64,000 nt of DNA, taken from Microbacterium paraoxydans (lineage in GTDB: Bacteria > Actinomycetota > Actinomycetes > Actinomycetales > Microbacteriaceae). The stretch covers positions 1,302,001-1,366,000 of the forward strand of contig NZ_CP064873.1 in assembly GCF_019056515.1 (NCBI RefSeq), in the 5' to 3' direction. Below, one piece after another: positions 1 to 10,177 of this stretch (position 1 is its first letter; the number at the start of each line of letters is the position of its first letter). Position numbers and translations under genes: made by a program. Below the pieces are notes generated by a model. The model saw only the letters and a program-made list of their open reading frames with translations. It ran no database searches and was not told where the DNA came from.

Positions 1-2475
1 CGGGGTCGCGCCGGTCTCGGCGGCGTGCGTCTCGGCGAAGGCGATCTCCAGACGGTTCTGGAAGTCGGCCTTGGCCTCGTCGTACTCCTCCTCGGTGATG
101 TCGCCGCGACCGACGAGGGACTCCGTGTACAGGCGGCGGACGGAGCGCTTCGCCTGGATGAGGTCGGTCATCAGCGGCTGCGTCATCGAGGGGTCGTCGC
201 CCTCGTTGTGCCCGCGTCGGCGGTAGCAGACGAGGTCGATCACGACGTCGCGGTGGAAGCGCTCGCGGTACTCGAACGCGAGCTGCGCGACGTGGATGAC
301 CGCTTCGGGGTCGTCGCCGTTCACGTGGAAGACCGGAGCCTGGATCGTCTTGGCGACGTCGGTGGCGTAGACCGAGGTGCGGGCGTCGCTCGGCGTCGTG
401 GTGAAGCCGACCTGGTTGTTGACGACCACGTGGATCGTGCCGCCCGTGCGGTAGCCGCGCAGCTGGGACATCTGCAGGGTCTCGACGACGACGCCCTGGC
501 CGGCGAAGGCCGCGTCGCCGTGGACGAGGATGGGCAGCCAGGCGAAGGTGCCGATGGGCTTGCGGTCCTGCTTGGCGCGGACGATGCCCTCCAGCACGCC
601 GTCGACCGTCTCCAGGTGGGAGGGGTTGGCGGCGAGGTACACCGGCAGCGCGGAGCCGTCGTCGGCGACGAACGTGCCCTCGGTGCCCAGGTGGTACTTC
701 ACGTCGCCCGAGCCGCGCTGGTTGCCGGGGGTCTGCGTGCCCTCGAACTCGCGGAAGACCTGGCCGTACGTCTTGCCGGCGATGTTGGTGAGCACGTTCA
801 GGCGGCCGCGGTGGGCCATGCCGATCGCGGCGCCCTCCAGCCCGGCCGTGGCCGCGCCCTGGAGGATCTCGTCGAGGAGCGGGATCAGCGACTCGCCGCC
901 CTCGAGCGAGAAGCGCTTCTGGCCGACGAACTTCGTCTGCAGGAAGGTCTCGAAGGCCTCGGCCTCGTTGAGCTTGCGCAGCACGCGCAGCTGCTCGTCA
1001 TGGCCGGGCTTCTGGTACTTGACCTCGACCTTCTCCTGGAACCAGCGGCGCTGCTCCGGGTCCTGGATGTGCATGTACTCGATGCCGAGAGTGCGGCAGT
1101 ACGAGTCGCGCAGCACGCCGAGGATGTCGCGGAGCTTGGCGACGCGGCGTCCGCCGAACCCGCCCGTGACGAACTCGCGGTCGAGGTCCCAGAAGGTCAG
1201 GCCGTGGCTCTCGATCTCCAGGTCGGGGTGCGAGCGCTGACGGTACTCGAGCGGGTCGATGTCGGCCATGAGGTGACCGCGCACGCGGAAGGAGTTGATG
1301 AGCTCCTGCACGCGCGACTGCTTGTCGACGCGCTCGGCGAGGTCGACCGCGATGTCGGGGTTCCAGCGGATGGGCGCGTACGGGATGCGCAGCGCCGCGA
1401 AGATGTCGTCGTAGAAGCCCCGCTGCCCGATGAGCAGCTCGTGCACCTTCTTCAGGAACTCGCCGGAGCCGGCGCCCTGGATGACGCGGTGGTCGTAGGT
1501 GCTCGTGAGCGTGATGGTCTTGCCGATCGCGAGCTCGTTGAGCGTCTTGTCGCTCGCGCCCTGGAACTCGGCGGGGTACTCGAGGGCGCCGGCGCCGATG
1601 ATGCAGCCCTGGCCCTTCATGAGACGCGGGACCGAGTGCACCGTGCCGATGCCGCCCGGGTTGGTGAGCGAGACCGTGGTGCCCTGGAAGTCGGCGGCGG
1701 TGAGCTTGTTGGCGCGGGCGCGGGTGACGAGGTCCTCATAGGCGGCGAGGTACTCGGTGAAGGTCATGGTGTCGGCACGCTTGATGCTCGGGACCATGAG
1801 GGCGCGGGTGCCGTCCGGCTTCGGCAGGTCGATCGCGATGCCGAGGTTGACGTGCGCCGGGGCCACGACGGAGGGCTTGCCGTCGATCTCGGCGTAGAAG
1901 ACGTTCTGGCTGCGGAACTCGTCGAGGGTGCGGATGAGCGCCCAGCCGATGAGGTGGGTGAAGCTGACCTTGCCGCCGCGCGTGCGGGCCATGTGGTTGT
2001 TGATGACGATGCGGTTGTCGATCATCAGCTTGGCCGGGACCGTGCGGACGCTCGTCGCGGTGGGGACGGTGAGCGATTCGTCCATGTTCGCGGCGAGGGT
2101 CTTCGGCAGACCGCGCAGCGGGGTGACCTTGTCCTCTTCGGACGGCTGCTGCGTCTCCTTGGACTCCTGCTTCGGCTTCGGCGCCTGGGCGGGGATCGGC
2201 GCGGCCGCCGCCGGCTTCGCGGTGGTGCGGGCGACGGGCTGTGCTCCGATCACGGGGATGGGAGCGGTCACGGGGTGCGCCGGGGCCGCGGTCGCGGCGG
2301 GAGCGGCAGCGCCTCCGGCGGCCGTGGTCTCGGAGTGGTACTTCTCCAGAATGGGCCACCACTCCTTGTCGACCGAGTCGCGGTTCTCCTTGAACTGCTC
2401 GTAGAGCTCTTCGACGAGCCAGGAATTGGCTCCGAACCCCCCGTCGCCACCGACGCCGGTCACCTGGTTCGACAC
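1..2475 (-). CDS. kgd: Multifunctional 2-oxoglutarate decarboxylase/dehydrogenase Kgd (SucA-type E1 fused to E2 domain), 3' part beyond window
   Basis: Cytosolic TCA-cycle enzyme that decarboxylates 2-oxoglutarate with thiamine diphosphate and passes the succinyl group on. 825 residues are visible; the actinobacterial family is about 1,200-1,270, so roughly the last third (C-terminal E1) is outside the window. In order: a short N-terminal helical domain ([15 protein letters not shown]), an Ala/Pro-rich linker, an E2-like acyltransferase domain carrying the catalytic [15 protein letters not shown] motif, then the E1 part ([41 protein letters not shown]). The GTG start at 2475 has an AGAGGG ribosome site 9 bases upstream. 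It is divergent from guaB1, so 2476-2636 is a shared promoter region. Identification is firm. Confidence 0.95.
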   Translation of the reverse strand, partial: MSNQVTGVGGDGGFGANSWLVEELYEQFKENRDSVDKEWWPILEKYHSETTAAGGAAAPAATAAPAHPVTAPIPVIGAQPVARTTAKPAAAAPIPAQAPKPKQESKETQQPSEEDKVTPLRGLPKTLAANMDESLTVPTATSVRTVPAKLMIDNRIVINNHMARTRGGKVSFTHLIGWALIRTLDEFRSQNVFYAEIDGKPSVVAPAHVNLGIAIDLPKPDGTRALMVPSIKRADTMTFTEYLAAYEDLVTRARANKLTAADFQGTTVSLTNPGGIGTVHSVPRLMKGQGCIIGAGALEYPAEFQGASDKTLNELAIGKTITLTSTYDHRVIQGAGSGEFLKKVHELLIGQRGFYDDIFAALRIPYAPIRWNPDIAVDLAERVDKQSRVQELINSFRVRGHLMADIDPLEYRQRSHPDLEIESHGLTFWDLDREFVTGGFGGRRVAKLRDILGVLRDSYCRTLGIEYMHIQDPEQRRWFQEKVEVKYQKPGHDEQLRVLRKLNEAEAFETFLQTKFVGQKRFSLEGGESLIPLLDEILQGAATAGLEGAAIGMAHRGRLNVLTNIAGKTYGQVFREFEGTQTPGNQRGSGDVKYHLGTEGTFVADDGSALPVYLAANPSHLETVDGVLEGIVRAKQDRKPIGTFAWLPILVHGDAAFAGQGVVVETLQMSQLRGYRTGGTIHVVVNNQVGFTTTPSDARTSVYATDVAKTIQAPVFHVNGDDPEAVIHVAQLAFEYRERFHRDVVIDLVCYRRRGHNEGDDPSMTQPLMTDLIQAKRSVRRLYTESLVGRGDITEEEYDEAKADFQNRLEIAFAETHAAETGATP

Positions 2476-2636
2476 GCTCTATCGCCCTCTTTCATCGCTG
2501 AAGATCTCCGATGCGGACGCACGACGCAGGATGCGCTCGGGCCCGCACACTCTCGACCACCAAGCCTAACCTGTTTCGACCGAGGAGACGTCGAACAGCA
2601 CGACCCGTGGCGCGCCGATCTGGGTACCGTGGAGAC

Positions 2637-4091
2637 ATGGAGTTCTCAGGTGCGCAGCCGACCGTCGATCTGACCTACTCGGACGTCTTCCTGGTGCCGC
2701 GCCGCTCGGCCGTCACCAGTCGCCTCCAGGTCGATCTCGCTCCGCACGACGGCACCCCGGCGACGCTGCCGCTCGTCGCCGCGAACATGAACTCGGTGAC
2801 CGGGCCGCGGATCGCCGCCGTGCTCGCGCGCCGAGGGGCGCTGGGCGTGCTGCCGCAGGACCTCCCGCTCCAGGAGCTCGACGCCGCGATCCGCGACGTG
2901 AAGGGGCAGCCGGTGCTCTGGGACACGCCGCTCGTGCTGCCCCCGGAGGCGACCGTCGCCGACGCCCTCCGCCTGCTCCCCGCCGCCCGCGGCCACGGCA
3001 TCGTCGTGGCCTCCGGCGCGGCGCCGATCCCCGTCGACCGCATCGTCGGGGTGCTCCCGGCCACCCGTCTCGCGACCGCGCTGCCCGACGCGCAGCTCGG
3101 CGACCTCGTGCACCGGGGCACGCCGTCCATCGACGCGGACGACATCGGCTCCGAACGGCACGCCTTCGACGTCATCACCGAGGCGGACGTCGAGGTCGTC
3201 ACGGTCGTCCACCACGGCCACCTCGTCGGGACGCTGAGCGCCCGCAGCGCCCTCCGCGCCACGCTGTACCGGCCGGCCGTGGACGCCGACGGGCGCCTCG
3301 CCGTCGCCGCGGCGGTCGGCATCAACGGCGACGTCGGGGCGAAAGCGAAGGCGCTCGCGGCGGCCGGGGTGGACGTGCTCGTCGTCGACACCGCGCACGG
3401 CCACCAGGAGGGCATGCTCCGGGCGCTGCAGGAGGTCGCGTCCCTAGGGCTCGGGCTCCCCATCGTCGCGGGGAACATCGTCACCGCGGACGGCGTGCGG
3501 GATCTCGTCGACGCGGGTGCCTCGATCCTCAAGGTCGGCGTCGGACCAGGGGCGATGTGCACGACGCGGATGATGACGGCGGTCGGTCGTCCCCAGTTCT
3601 CCGCGGTGCTGGAGACCGCGCAGGCCGCCGCCGAGGCCGGAGCGCATGTCTGGGCCGACGGCGGGGTGCGCTACCCGCGGGACGTCGCCCTCGCGCTCGC
3701 GGCCGGTGCGGCCTCCGTCATGGTCGGCTCCTGGTTCGCCGGGACGATCGAGGCCCCGGGGGAGCTCCAGCGCGACGCGGACGGGCGCCTGTTCAAGGAG
3801 TCGTGGGGGATGGCCTCGACCAAGGCCGTGCAGGCGCGGTTCGGTCGGCTCGATGCCTACGAGCGCGCGCGCAAGGAGCTGTTCGCCGAGGGCATCTCCT
3901 CCTCCAAGATCTACCTCGACCCGCTGCGCCCGGGAATCGAGGACCTGCTCGACATGATCACGTCGGGCGTGCGGTCGTCCTTCACCTACGCCGGGGCCGC
4001 GACCGTGCCGGAGTTCCACGACCGCGCTCTCGTCGGACTGCAGTCGGCGGCGGGCTACGAGGAGGGCAAGGCGCTGCCGGTCAGTTGGTGA
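2637..4091 (+). CDS. guaB1: GuaB1-type IMP dehydrogenase-related protein, probable GMP reductase with CBS domains
   Basis: 484 residues. TIM-barrel fold of the IMPDH/GMP reductase family with a pair of CBS domains inserted at roughly residues 90-215. The NAD-site segment VVDTAHGHQ and the active-site loop GPGAMCTTRMM are intact, with catalytic Cys308. In mycobacteria the GuaB1 paralogue with this architecture has been shown to be a GMP reductase, so GMP-to-IMP recycling is more likely than IMP oxidation; that transfer of function is inference. The start at ATG 2637 matches the family N-terminus (EFSGAQPTVDLTYSDVFLVP); the reading frame is open further upstream, but that part looks non-coding. 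Confidence 0.9.
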   Translation: MEFSGAQPTVDLTYSDVFLVPRRSAVTSRLQVDLAPHDGTPATLPLVAANMNSVTGPRIAAVLARRGALGVLPQDLPLQELDAAIRDVKGQPVLWDTPLVLPPEATVADALRLLPAARGHGIVVASGAAPIPVDRIVGVLPATRLATALPDAQLGDLVHRGTPSIDADDIGSERHAFDVITEADVEVVTVVHHGHLVGTLSARSALRATLYRPAVDADGRLAVAAAVGINGDVGAKAKALAAAGVDVLVVDTAHGHQEGMLRALQEVASLGLGLPIVAGNIVTADGVRDLVDAGASILKVGVGPGAMCTTRMMTAVGRPQFSAVLETAQAAAEAGAHVWADGGVRYPRDVALALAAGAASVMVGSWFAGTIEAPGELQRDADGRLFKESWGMASTKAVQARFGRLDAYERARKELFAEGISSSKIYLDPLRPGIEDLLDMITSGVRSSFTYAGAATVPEFHDRALVGLQSAAGYEEGKALPVSW

Positions 4092-4120
4092 TCACCTGCC
4101 GCGACCACAGTCCGCTTCTG

Positions 4121-4126
4121 TAGAAT
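4121..4126 (+). promoter_or_regulatory. Candidate -10 element for the CNNM pair
   Basis: TAGAAT in the 113-base gap between guaB1 and the CNNM genes, 79 bases before the first start codon. No clear -35 is visible at the right spacing, so this is a weak call. Confidence 0.35.
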
Positions 4127-4204
4127 CGAGCGCACTATGGACGACCCTCCCAGTTGCCGAACATTGCCCCACCGTCCCGTTCTCTCCCCGGAGAGGAAGA
4201 TCTG

Positions 4205-5524
4205 ATGGACTACATCATGTTGGGCGTGGGGCTTCTGCTCACGGTCGGCACCGGCCTCTTCGTCGCGAGCGAGTTCGCCCTCGTGAACCTCGACCGCGCG
4301 GATCTGGAAGCGCGGCAGGCGCGAGGCGAGTCCCGCCTCTCCCTGACGATCAGCGCCCTGCGGCACACCTCGACGCACCTCTCCTCCGCGCAGCTCGGCA
4401 TCACGCTGACCACGCTGCTGACCGGATACACGATGGAACCGGCGCTGTCCAACCTCCTGCGCCCCACGCTCGTCGCCTGGAGCATCCCGGAAGCCGCCGT
4501 CGCTCCCATCGCGACCGTGGTGGCGATGTTCGTCGCGACGGTGCTCTCGATGATCCTCGGCGAGCTCGTCCCGAAGAACTTCGCGCTGGCGCTGCCCCTG
4601 GCCACGGCGAAGCTCGTCGTGCCGTTCCAGATCGCCTTCACGACGGTGTTCAAGCCGGCGGTGGTCGTGCTCAACGGCAGCGCCAACGGGGTGCTGCGCA
4701 GCATGGGCATCGAGCCCAAGGAGGAGCTCTCCGGCGCCCGTAGCGCGGAGGAGCTCTCCTCCCTCGTGCGACGGTCGGCGAGCGCCGGAGTGCTGGAGGC
4801 CGACACCGCGACGCTGCTGGACCGCACGCTCACGTTCTCGCGGCTCACCGCGGCCGACGTCATGACGGCGCGCCCGAGCATGCACGCGATCGCCGCCGGC
4901 GACTCGGTCGACGACGTGATCCAGCTGGCGCGGCGCACCGGCCACAGCCGCTTCCCGGTCTTCGACGAGGACCTCGACGACATCACCGGCGTCGTGCATC
5001 TCAAGGCCGCCATCTCGGTGCCGCGGGAGCGCCGGGCCGAGGTGCCCGTCGGTGCTCTCGCGACCGATCCGCTGCGCGTGCCGGAGACCGCCCACGTCGA
5101 CGCGCTGATCTCCGACCTCCGCGGTCGCGGATATCAGCTCGCGGTCGTCGTGGACGAGTACGGCGGGACGGCGGGGATCGTGACGCTGGAGGACCTCGTG
5201 GAGGAGCTGGTCGGCGAGGTGTCCGACGAACACGACCGGACGAGGGCCGGCATCATCCGCAACCGCGACGGGGTGACCTTCCCCGGCGAGCTGCGTCCGG
5301 ACGAGCTGCGCAGCCGCGCAGGCGTCGAGGTGCCGGAGGGCGATGTGTACGACACGGTCGGCGGCTACGTCATGAGCGTCCTCGAGCGGGTGCCGGTCGT
5401 CGGCGACGAGGTGCCCCTGGAGAGCGGCACGCTGCAGGTGGTCCGCATGGACGGCCGCCGCGTGGATCGGGTGCGCTACGTCCCGAGACCGGATGCCGTC
5501 GTCATCGAGGGGGTGTCCCTGTGA
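4205..5524 (+). CDS. CNNM/CorC-family membrane protein with CBS pair (first of two)
   Basis: 439 residues. N-terminal CNNM (formerly DUF21) domain with four hydrophobic segments and the family signatures [23 protein letters not shown] and [10 protein letters not shown], then a CBS pair ([43 protein letters not shown]) and a C-terminal CorC/HlyC transporter-associated domain. Family members are linked to divalent-cation (Mg/Co) handling; the substrate here is unknown. The start at ATG 4205 follows GGAGAGGAAG. Its stop overlaps the next gene's GTG by 4 bases, so the two are [15 protein letters not shown] coupled and may form a heteromer. Confidence 0.9.
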   Translation: MDYIMLGVGLLLTVGTGLFVASEFALVNLDRADLEARQARGESRLSLTISALRHTSTHLSSAQLGITLTTLLTGYTMEPALSNLLRPTLVAWSIPEAAVAPIATVVAMFVATVLSMILGELVPKNFALALPLATAKLVVPFQIAFTTVFKPAVVVLNGSANGVLRSMGIEPKEELSGARSAEELSSLVRRSASAGVLEADTATLLDRTLTFSRLTAADVMTARPSMHAIAAGDSVDDVIQLARRTGHSRFPVFDEDLDDITGVVHLKAAISVPRERRAEVPVGALATDPLRVPETAHVDALISDLRGRGYQLAVVVDEYGGTAGIVTLEDLVEELVGEVSDEHDRTRAGIIRNRDGVTFPGELRPDELRSRAGVEVPEGDVYDTVGGYVMSVLERVPVVGDEVPLESGTLQVVRMDGRRVDRVRYVPRPDAVVIEGVSL

Positions 5525-6582
5525 GCGATTGGGGAGGCCTCGCCTGGCTCGTCGTCCTGCTGGCGGCGAACGGATTCTTCGTCGGCGCCGAGTTCGCGGT
5601 GATCTCCGCGCGGCGTTCCCAGATCGAGCCGAAGGCGGAGCGCGGCTCGCGTCCGGCCAAGACGGCGCTGTACGCAATGGAGCACGCGACGCTCATGCTC
5701 GCGACCTCGCAGCTCGGCATCACGATCTGCTCGCTGCTCATCCTGAACGTGTCCGAGCCCGCCATCCACCACCTGCTCGCCGTGCCGCTGCACGCGCTGG
5801 GCTGGTCGGACGGCGCGGTGGACGTCGTGTCGTTCACGATCGCGCTGCTCATCGTGTCGTTCCTGCACGTCGTGTTCGGCGAGATGGTGCCGAAGAACCT
5901 CGCGTTCTCGATTCCGGACCGGGCCGTGCTGCTGCTGGCGACGCCGCTGGTGTGGGTGTCGAAGGTGTTCATGCCGGTGATCTGGCTGCTGAACGCGGCG
6001 GCGAACGGCGTGCTGCGCCTCTTCAGGGTGGAGCCGAAGAACGAGGCGGCGTCGACGTTCACGCTCGACGAGGTGGCGACCATCGTCAACCAGTCGCGCC
6101 GCGAGGGCGTGCTCATGGACACCGCGGGCACGGTGACGGCCGCGGTCGAGTTCACCGACAAGAAGGCGCGCGACGTGGCCGTTCCGCTGAGCGACCTCGT
6201 CACGCTGCCGCAGACGACCACGCCCGACGACATCGAGAAGGCGGTGGCCCGCTACGGGTTCTCGCGCTACGTGATCGTCGACGACGAGGACGTCCCGATC
6301 GGCTACGTCCACCTCAAGGACATCCTGCGGGCCTCGGAGGGCCCGGATGCCGAGGCCAAGGTGCTCGAGCCGATCCCCGGCAAGCGCATCCACCACATGG
6401 TGCCCGTGCAGGAAGACACCGATCTGGAGGACGCGCTCGCCGTCATGCGACGGGCGGGTCGCCACCTCGCCAAGGTCCGCGACGCCCGCGGGGAGACCAC
6501 GGCCGTGCTGTTCCTGGAGGACATCCTCGAGGAGCTCGTCGGCGAGGTGCAGGACGCGACCCGTCGCGTCCGCGGCCACTGA
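5521..6582 (+). CDS. CNNM/CorC-family membrane protein with CBS pair (second of two)
   Basis: 353 residues, a paralogue of the preceding gene, starting at GTG 5521 inside its stop codon. It has the same N-terminal CNNM membrane domain (GAEFAVISARRSQIE, TSQLGITICSLLILN, FGEMVPKNLAFSIP) and a CBS pair (ARDVAVPLSDLVTLP, FSRYVIVDDEDVPIGYVHLKD). It ends soon after the second CBS and lacks the CorC-associated tail of its partner. Tandem CNNM genes of unequal length are usual in actinobacteria. Probable ion-transport or transport-regulating role at the membrane. Confidence 0.9.
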   Translation: MSDWGGLAWLVVLLAANGFFVGAEFAVISARRSQIEPKAERGSRPAKTALYAMEHATLMLATSQLGITICSLLILNVSEPAIHHLLAVPLHALGWSDGAVDVVSFTIALLIVSFLHVVFGEMVPKNLAFSIPDRAVLLLATPLVWVSKVFMPVIWLLNAAANGVLRLFRVEPKNEAASTFTLDEVATIVNQSRREGVLMDTAGTVTAAVEFTDKKARDVAVPLSDLVTLPQTTTPDDIEKAVARYGFSRYVIVDDEDVPIGYVHLKDILRASEGPDAEAKVLEPIPGKRIHHMVPVQEDTDLEDALAVMRRAGRHLAKVRDARGETTAVLFLEDILEELVGEVQDATRRVRGH

Positions 6583-6598
6583 CATCCGGATACGCGAA

Positions 6599-6628
6599 GG
6601 CCGCCGGCTCCCTCGGGGACCGGCGGCC
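6599..6628. terminator. Intrinsic terminator between convergent genes
   Basis: Inverted repeat GGCCGCCGG / CCGGCGGCC, a 9-base-pair stem with a 12-base loop. It lies 16 bases after the CNNM stop and 13 bases before the stop of the convergent flavin reductase, so it could serve both strands. No strong U tract, as is common at this GC content. Confidence 0.65.
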
Positions 6629-6641
6629 GTCGTCGTGGGCG

Positions 6642-7709
6642 TCAGCGCCAGTGCGCCCGCTCGTACTGCGGCGGCCAGGCGACCTCGTCGCCCAGCTCGT
6701 GCGCGGCCCGGAGCGCGAAGTGCGGGTCGCGCAGCCACTCCCGTCCGGCGAAGATCGCGTCGGCCGCCCCGTCGGCGAGCACCTGCTCGGCCTGGGCGGC
6801 GGCGGTGATGAGGCCCACGGCCGACACCGGGATCCGCCCGCCCTGGCGGACGGTCTCGGCCAGCGGGACCTGGTAGCCGGGGGAGACGCTGATGCGCTGG
6901 TGCGCGACGAGGCCGCCGCTGGAGACGTCGATGAGGTCGGCGCCGCGCGCGGTCGCCCAGCCGCCGACCGTCGCGGCCTCCTCGGGCGTGAACCCGCCCT
7001 CGGCGTGATCCGTCGCCGAGATCCGGACGAAGACCGGCACGCCCTCGCCGGCCGCGTCGCGCACCGCGTCCACGACGCGCAGCAGCAGCCGGGCCCGGTT
7101 CTCCAGCGAGCCGCCGTACTCGTCCTCGCGGAGGTTCGACAGCGGCGACAGGAACTGGTGCAGGAGGTAGCCGTGGGCACCGTGGATCTCGATGACGTCG
7201 AAGCCCGCCTCGAGCGCCCGACGGGTCGCCGCGGCGAACCCGTCGACCACGCGGTCGATGCCCTCCGCGTCCAGCGCGACCGGCGCGGCGAACCCCTCGT
7301 AGGCCACCGCGGACGGGGCGGTGGTCGTCCACCCGCCCGCGGCGGCGGGGACCGAGCCGCGCTCGTCGGCCCAGGGCCACCAGGTGGAGGCCTTCCGCCC
7401 CGCGTGCGCGAGCTGGATGCCCGCGGCGGCCCCGCGGTCGTGGATCGCTCGGACGATCGGGCCGAGGGCGTCGCGCTGGGCGTCGTCCCACAGCCCGAGG
7501 TCGCGCGGGGAGATGCGCCCCTCCGGCAGGACGGCCGTGGCCTCGGCCACGATGAGCCCGGCGCCGCCCGAGGCGAACTGCGCGAGGTGGGTGTGGTGCC
7601 ACTCCTGCGCCACGCCGTCGACGGCGCTGTACATGCACATGGGGGAGACCCAGAGGCGGTTGCGGAACGTGGTGGACCGGATGGTCAGCGGGGAGAAGAG
7701 AAGACTCAC
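6642..7709 (-). CDS. Old yellow enzyme family NADH:flavin oxidoreductase (YqjM-like)
   Basis: 355 residues, full-length FMN TIM barrel. The N-terminal WVSPMCMYSA motif places Cys25 and Tyr27 where YqjM-type enzymes use a cysteine and tyrosine to tune FMN and bind substrate, and HAGRKAST plus IEIHGAHGYLLHQFLSPL are typical active-site segments. Such enzymes reduce the C=C bond of enones and other electrophiles, usually with NADPH; the physiological substrate is unknown. Starts with GTG 7709. Single-gene unit, divergent from the NAD(P)H-hydrate dehydratase. Confidence 0.9.
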   Translation of the reverse strand: MSLLFSPLTIRSTTFRNRLWVSPMCMYSAVDGVAQEWHHTHLAQFASGGAGLIVAEATAVLPEGRISPRDLGLWDDAQRDALGPIVRAIHDRGAAAGIQLAHAGRKASTWWPWADERGSVPAAAGGWTTTAPSAVAYEGFAAPVALDAEGIDRVVDGFAAATRRALEAGFDVIEIHGAHGYLLHQFLSPLSNLREDEYGGSLENRARLLLRVVDAVRDAAGEGVPVFVRISATDHAEGGFTPEEAATVGGWATARGADLIDVSSGGLVAHQRISVSPGYQVPLAETVRQGGRIPVSAVGLITAAAQAEQVLADGAADAIFAGREWLRDPHFALRAAHELGDEVAWPPQYERAHWR

Positions 7710-7765
7710 CGTTCGACGGTACCGCCGACGCGGACGGGACAGGGCCGTCGGGCTAACGTGGAGTC

Positions 7766-8596
7766 ATGAGCGACGTGCGCGAGTGGACCCGCAGCGACGC
7801 GGCGCGGTTCTTCCGCGCGCCGACCGCCGAGGACGACAAGTACTCGCGGGGCGTCGTGGGCATCCGCACCGGATCGGCCGCCTACCCCGGCGCGGCGGTG
7901 CTGGGCGTCGAGGCCGCCTGGCGCACCGGTGCCGGATTCGTCCGCTACATCGGCGCGCCGTCGGCGGTGGCGGCGGTGCTCGCCCGGCGCCCGGAGACCG
8001 TCGGCGGGCCGGATGCCGGACGCACGCGGATCGGCGCCTGGGTGATCGGCTCCGGGACCGATCCGGACGACCGGAGCGCCGCGGAGGCGCAGGCGCTCCG
8101 GGAGATCGTCGACGGCGACGTCCCCGTGGTCATCGACGCCGGAGCGCTCGATCTGGCGCCGACCGCCCGCGCCCCGTTCGTCGCCACGCCGCACGGCCGC
8201 GAGTTCGCGCGGCTGCGCGAGCGTGTCGGCATCGACGGGACCTCGGACGACCTCGCCGACGTCCGCGACGTGTCCGCCGCGATCGACGGCGTGGTGCTGC
8301 GCAAGGGCGCGCGCACCGTCCTCGCCGCACCTGACGGCACGCTCATCGCCGTCGAGGCGGGGACCGGCTGGCTCGCGACGGCCGGGACGGGGGACGTGCT
8401 GGCCGGGATCGTCGCCGCCGTGATCGCCGCGAATCCGGACGGCCCGCTCGTCGAGTCCGCCGCGGCGGCCGTCTGGCTGCACGGGCACGCCGCCCGCCTC
8501 GCCGCCGCGGCGACCGGGGGTGCGAGCGGTCATCCGATCGTGGCGCTCGACGTCGCGGAGGCGCTGCCCCGCGCAGTCGCGGACCTCCTGTCGTGA
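7766..8596 (+). CDS. nnrD: ADP-dependent NAD(P)H-hydrate dehydratase
   Basis: 276 residues, corresponding to the C-terminal (carbohydrate-kinase-like) half of YjeF. Repairs hydrated NAD(P)H at the expense of ADP. Visible family features are the N-terminal KYSRGVVGI, the GSGTDPDD nucleotide region, VIDAGALDLAP, the TPHGREFARL segment, KGARTVLAAPDG and the C-terminal TAGTGDVLAGIVAAVIAA phosphate-binding loop. There is no epimerase (NnrE) half here. The downstream membrane protein starts with a GTG overlapping this stop by 4 bases. Confidence 0.92.
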   Translation: MSDVREWTRSDAARFFRAPTAEDDKYSRGVVGIRTGSAAYPGAAVLGVEAAWRTGAGFVRYIGAPSAVAAVLARRPETVGGPDAGRTRIGAWVIGSGTDPDDRSAAEAQALREIVDGDVPVVIDAGALDLAPTARAPFVATPHGREFARLRERVGIDGTSDDLADVRDVSAAIDGVVLRKGARTVLAAPDGTLIAVEAGTGWLATAGTGDVLAGIVAAVIAANPDGPLVESAAAAVWLHGHAARLAAAATGGASGHPIVALDVAEALPRAVADLLS

Positions 8597-9831
8597 GGAC
8601 AACGGCCCGGGGGAGCGTGCTCGCGCTGTGGATCGCCTTCCTCCTCGTCCACGTCCTGACCGCATGGATGGGCTGGGTCTACCCGAGCCAGCCCATGGGG
8701 GACGTCGTGCTGGTCTACGAGCCCTGGGCGACGGCCGCGTGGAGCGGCGGGGAGATCGTGGGTGTCACGGAGTCCTGGGTGTATCCGCAGCTCGCGCTCC
8801 TGCCGATGATACTCGCGGCCGTGCTCGCCGCCCCATTCCTCCCGCTGCTCGGCGTCTCCGGCGCCTACCTGATCGGGTGGGTGCTGCTGGTCACGGTGCT
8901 CGACGCCGTCGCCTTCGCCGTCCTCGTCGGGCGTGGACACGTGCGGTCGCGGCGCACCGCCGCGTGGTTCTGGTGCGCCGCGCTGCTGCTCCTCGGACCC
9001 ATCGCGCTGTACCGCATCGATGCCGTCACCGTGCCGATCGCCGTCGTGGCCGGCCTCTGGCTGGCGACCCGCCCGACCATCGCCGCGGCGCTGCTGGCCA
9101 TCGGCGCCTGGATCAAGATCTGGCCCGGTGCGCTCCTCCTCGCGGCGGTCGTGGCCGGGAGGGCGCGGCTGCGGATGCTCCTGGCCGCCGCGGTCGTCAC
9201 CGCCGGTGTGGTGGTGGTGCTCCTGCTGCTCGGTGCCGACACCGAGATCCTCGGCGTCCTCACCGCGCAGACGGGCCGGGGACTCCAGATCGAGGCGGTC
9301 GCCGCGACGCCGTTCCTCTGGATGGCCGTGACGGGGGCCGCCCGCATCGAGTACAGCTACGACATCCTCACCTTCCAGATCGTCGCGCCGGGCGCGGAGG
9401 CCCTCGCGACGATCCTCACCCCGCTCCTGGTGCTCGCCGCCGCCGTCGTCACCGGCGTCGGCGGGGTCAAGGCCGTCCGTGGGGCGTCGTTCGCGCGACT
9501 CTTCCCGCCGCTGGCCCTGCTCCTGGTGACGGTGCTCATCGCCCTGAACAAGGTCGGCTCGCCGCAGTTCCAGACCTGGCTGCTCGCCCCCGTGATCCTG
9601 TGGCTCGTGCTCGACCGCCGCCGGGCGCGCACCGCCGCCGCCCTCGTGCTCGCCCTGTGCCTGCTCACCTGTCTCGTGTATCCGCTGAGCTATGACGGGC
9701 TGCTGCGTGCCGAAGCCGCCCCCGTCCTGCTGCTCACGATGCGCAACGTCCTGCTCGTCGTCCTCGCCGCCGTGAGCGCCGTCGCGCTCGCGCGGGTCCC
9801 CGCCGTCCGTCGTCCCCGAACCCAGGAGTGA
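8593..9831 (+). CDS. Polytopic membrane protein, GT87-like (DUF2029) glycosyltransferase
   Basis: 412 residues, with about ten hydrophobic segments over the whole length. An N-terminal MGDVVLVYEPWA loop after the first membrane segment, GAWIKIWPGALLLA and RGLQIEAVAATPFLW resemble the polyprenol-phosphate-dependent mannosyltransferase-like GT87/DUF2029 family. Members transfer sugar from lipid carriers on the outer face of the membrane; the acceptor is unknown. [15 protein letters not shown] coupled to nnrD (GTG 8593 within its stop) although no functional link is evident. Confidence 0.65.
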   Translation: MRTTARGSVLALWIAFLLVHVLTAWMGWVYPSQPMGDVVLVYEPWATAAWSGGEIVGVTESWVYPQLALLPMILAAVLAAPFLPLLGVSGAYLIGWVLLVTVLDAVAFAVLVGRGHVRSRRTAAWFWCAALLLLGPIALYRIDAVTVPIAVVAGLWLATRPTIAAALLAIGAWIKIWPGALLLAAVVAGRARLRMLLAAAVVTAGVVVVLLLLGADTEILGVLTAQTGRGLQIEAVAATPFLWMAVTGAARIEYSYDILTFQIVAPGAEALATILTPLLVLAAAVVTGVGGVKAVRGASFARLFPPLALLLVTVLIALNKVGSPQFQTWLLAPVILWLVLDRRRARTAAALVLALCLLTCLVYPLSYDGLLRAEAAPVLLLTMRNVLLVVLAAVSAVALARVPAVRRPRTQE

Positions 9832-9835
9832 ACCC

Positions 9836-10168
9836 ATGCTGATCGCCTTCTCCGTCGCCCCCAGCGGCACGCCCGCCGACGGTGCCGAGCGCACCGATGC
9901 CTCCGTGCACGACGCGGTCGCCGCGGCCGTGCGCGTCGTCCGCGCGTCGGGCCTCCCGCACCGCACGACGAGCATGTTCACCGAGATCGAGGGGCCCGAC
10001 TGGGACACCGTCATGGACGTGGTCAAGCGCGCGACCGAGGCGGTGATGCCGTTCGGCTCCCGGGTGTCGCTCGTCCTCAAGGCGGACATCCGCCCCGGGT
10101 ACACGGGAGAGCTCGACGCCAAGGTCGAGCGCCTGGAGGCGGCGATCGAGGAGTCCGACGACCGGTAA
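9836..10168 (+). CDS. Thiamine-binding protein, MTH1187/YkoF family
   Basis: 110 residues, the typical length of the one-domain MTH1187 family (PF01910). The N-terminal LIAFSVAPSGTP strand and the C-terminal SRVSLVLKADIRPG strand match the ferredoxin-like family fold, members of which bind thiamine or other small ligands. Begins 4 bases after the membrane protein stop and ends 9 bases before the MFS gene, so is probably in one operon with both. Confidence 0.75.
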   Translation: MLIAFSVAPSGTPADGAERTDASVHDAVAAAVRVVRASGLPHRTTSMFTEIEGPDWDTVMDVVKRATEAVMPFGSRVSLVLKADIRPGYTGELDAKVERLEAAIEESDDR

Positions 10169-10177
10169 GCTGAACCG

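Noticed and set aside
2563..2572. AGCCTAACCT between kgd and guaB1, like half a DtxR iron box
   Set aside because: The other half is missing, and neither neighbour is a usual iron-regulated gene; the TAACCT/TAGGCT part is better read as promoter hexamers.
25..2673. 882-codon open frame opposite kgd
   Set aside because: Low-complexity Arg/Val/Glu-rich antisense shadow of a certain gene; many such frames occur here because stops are rare at this GC content.
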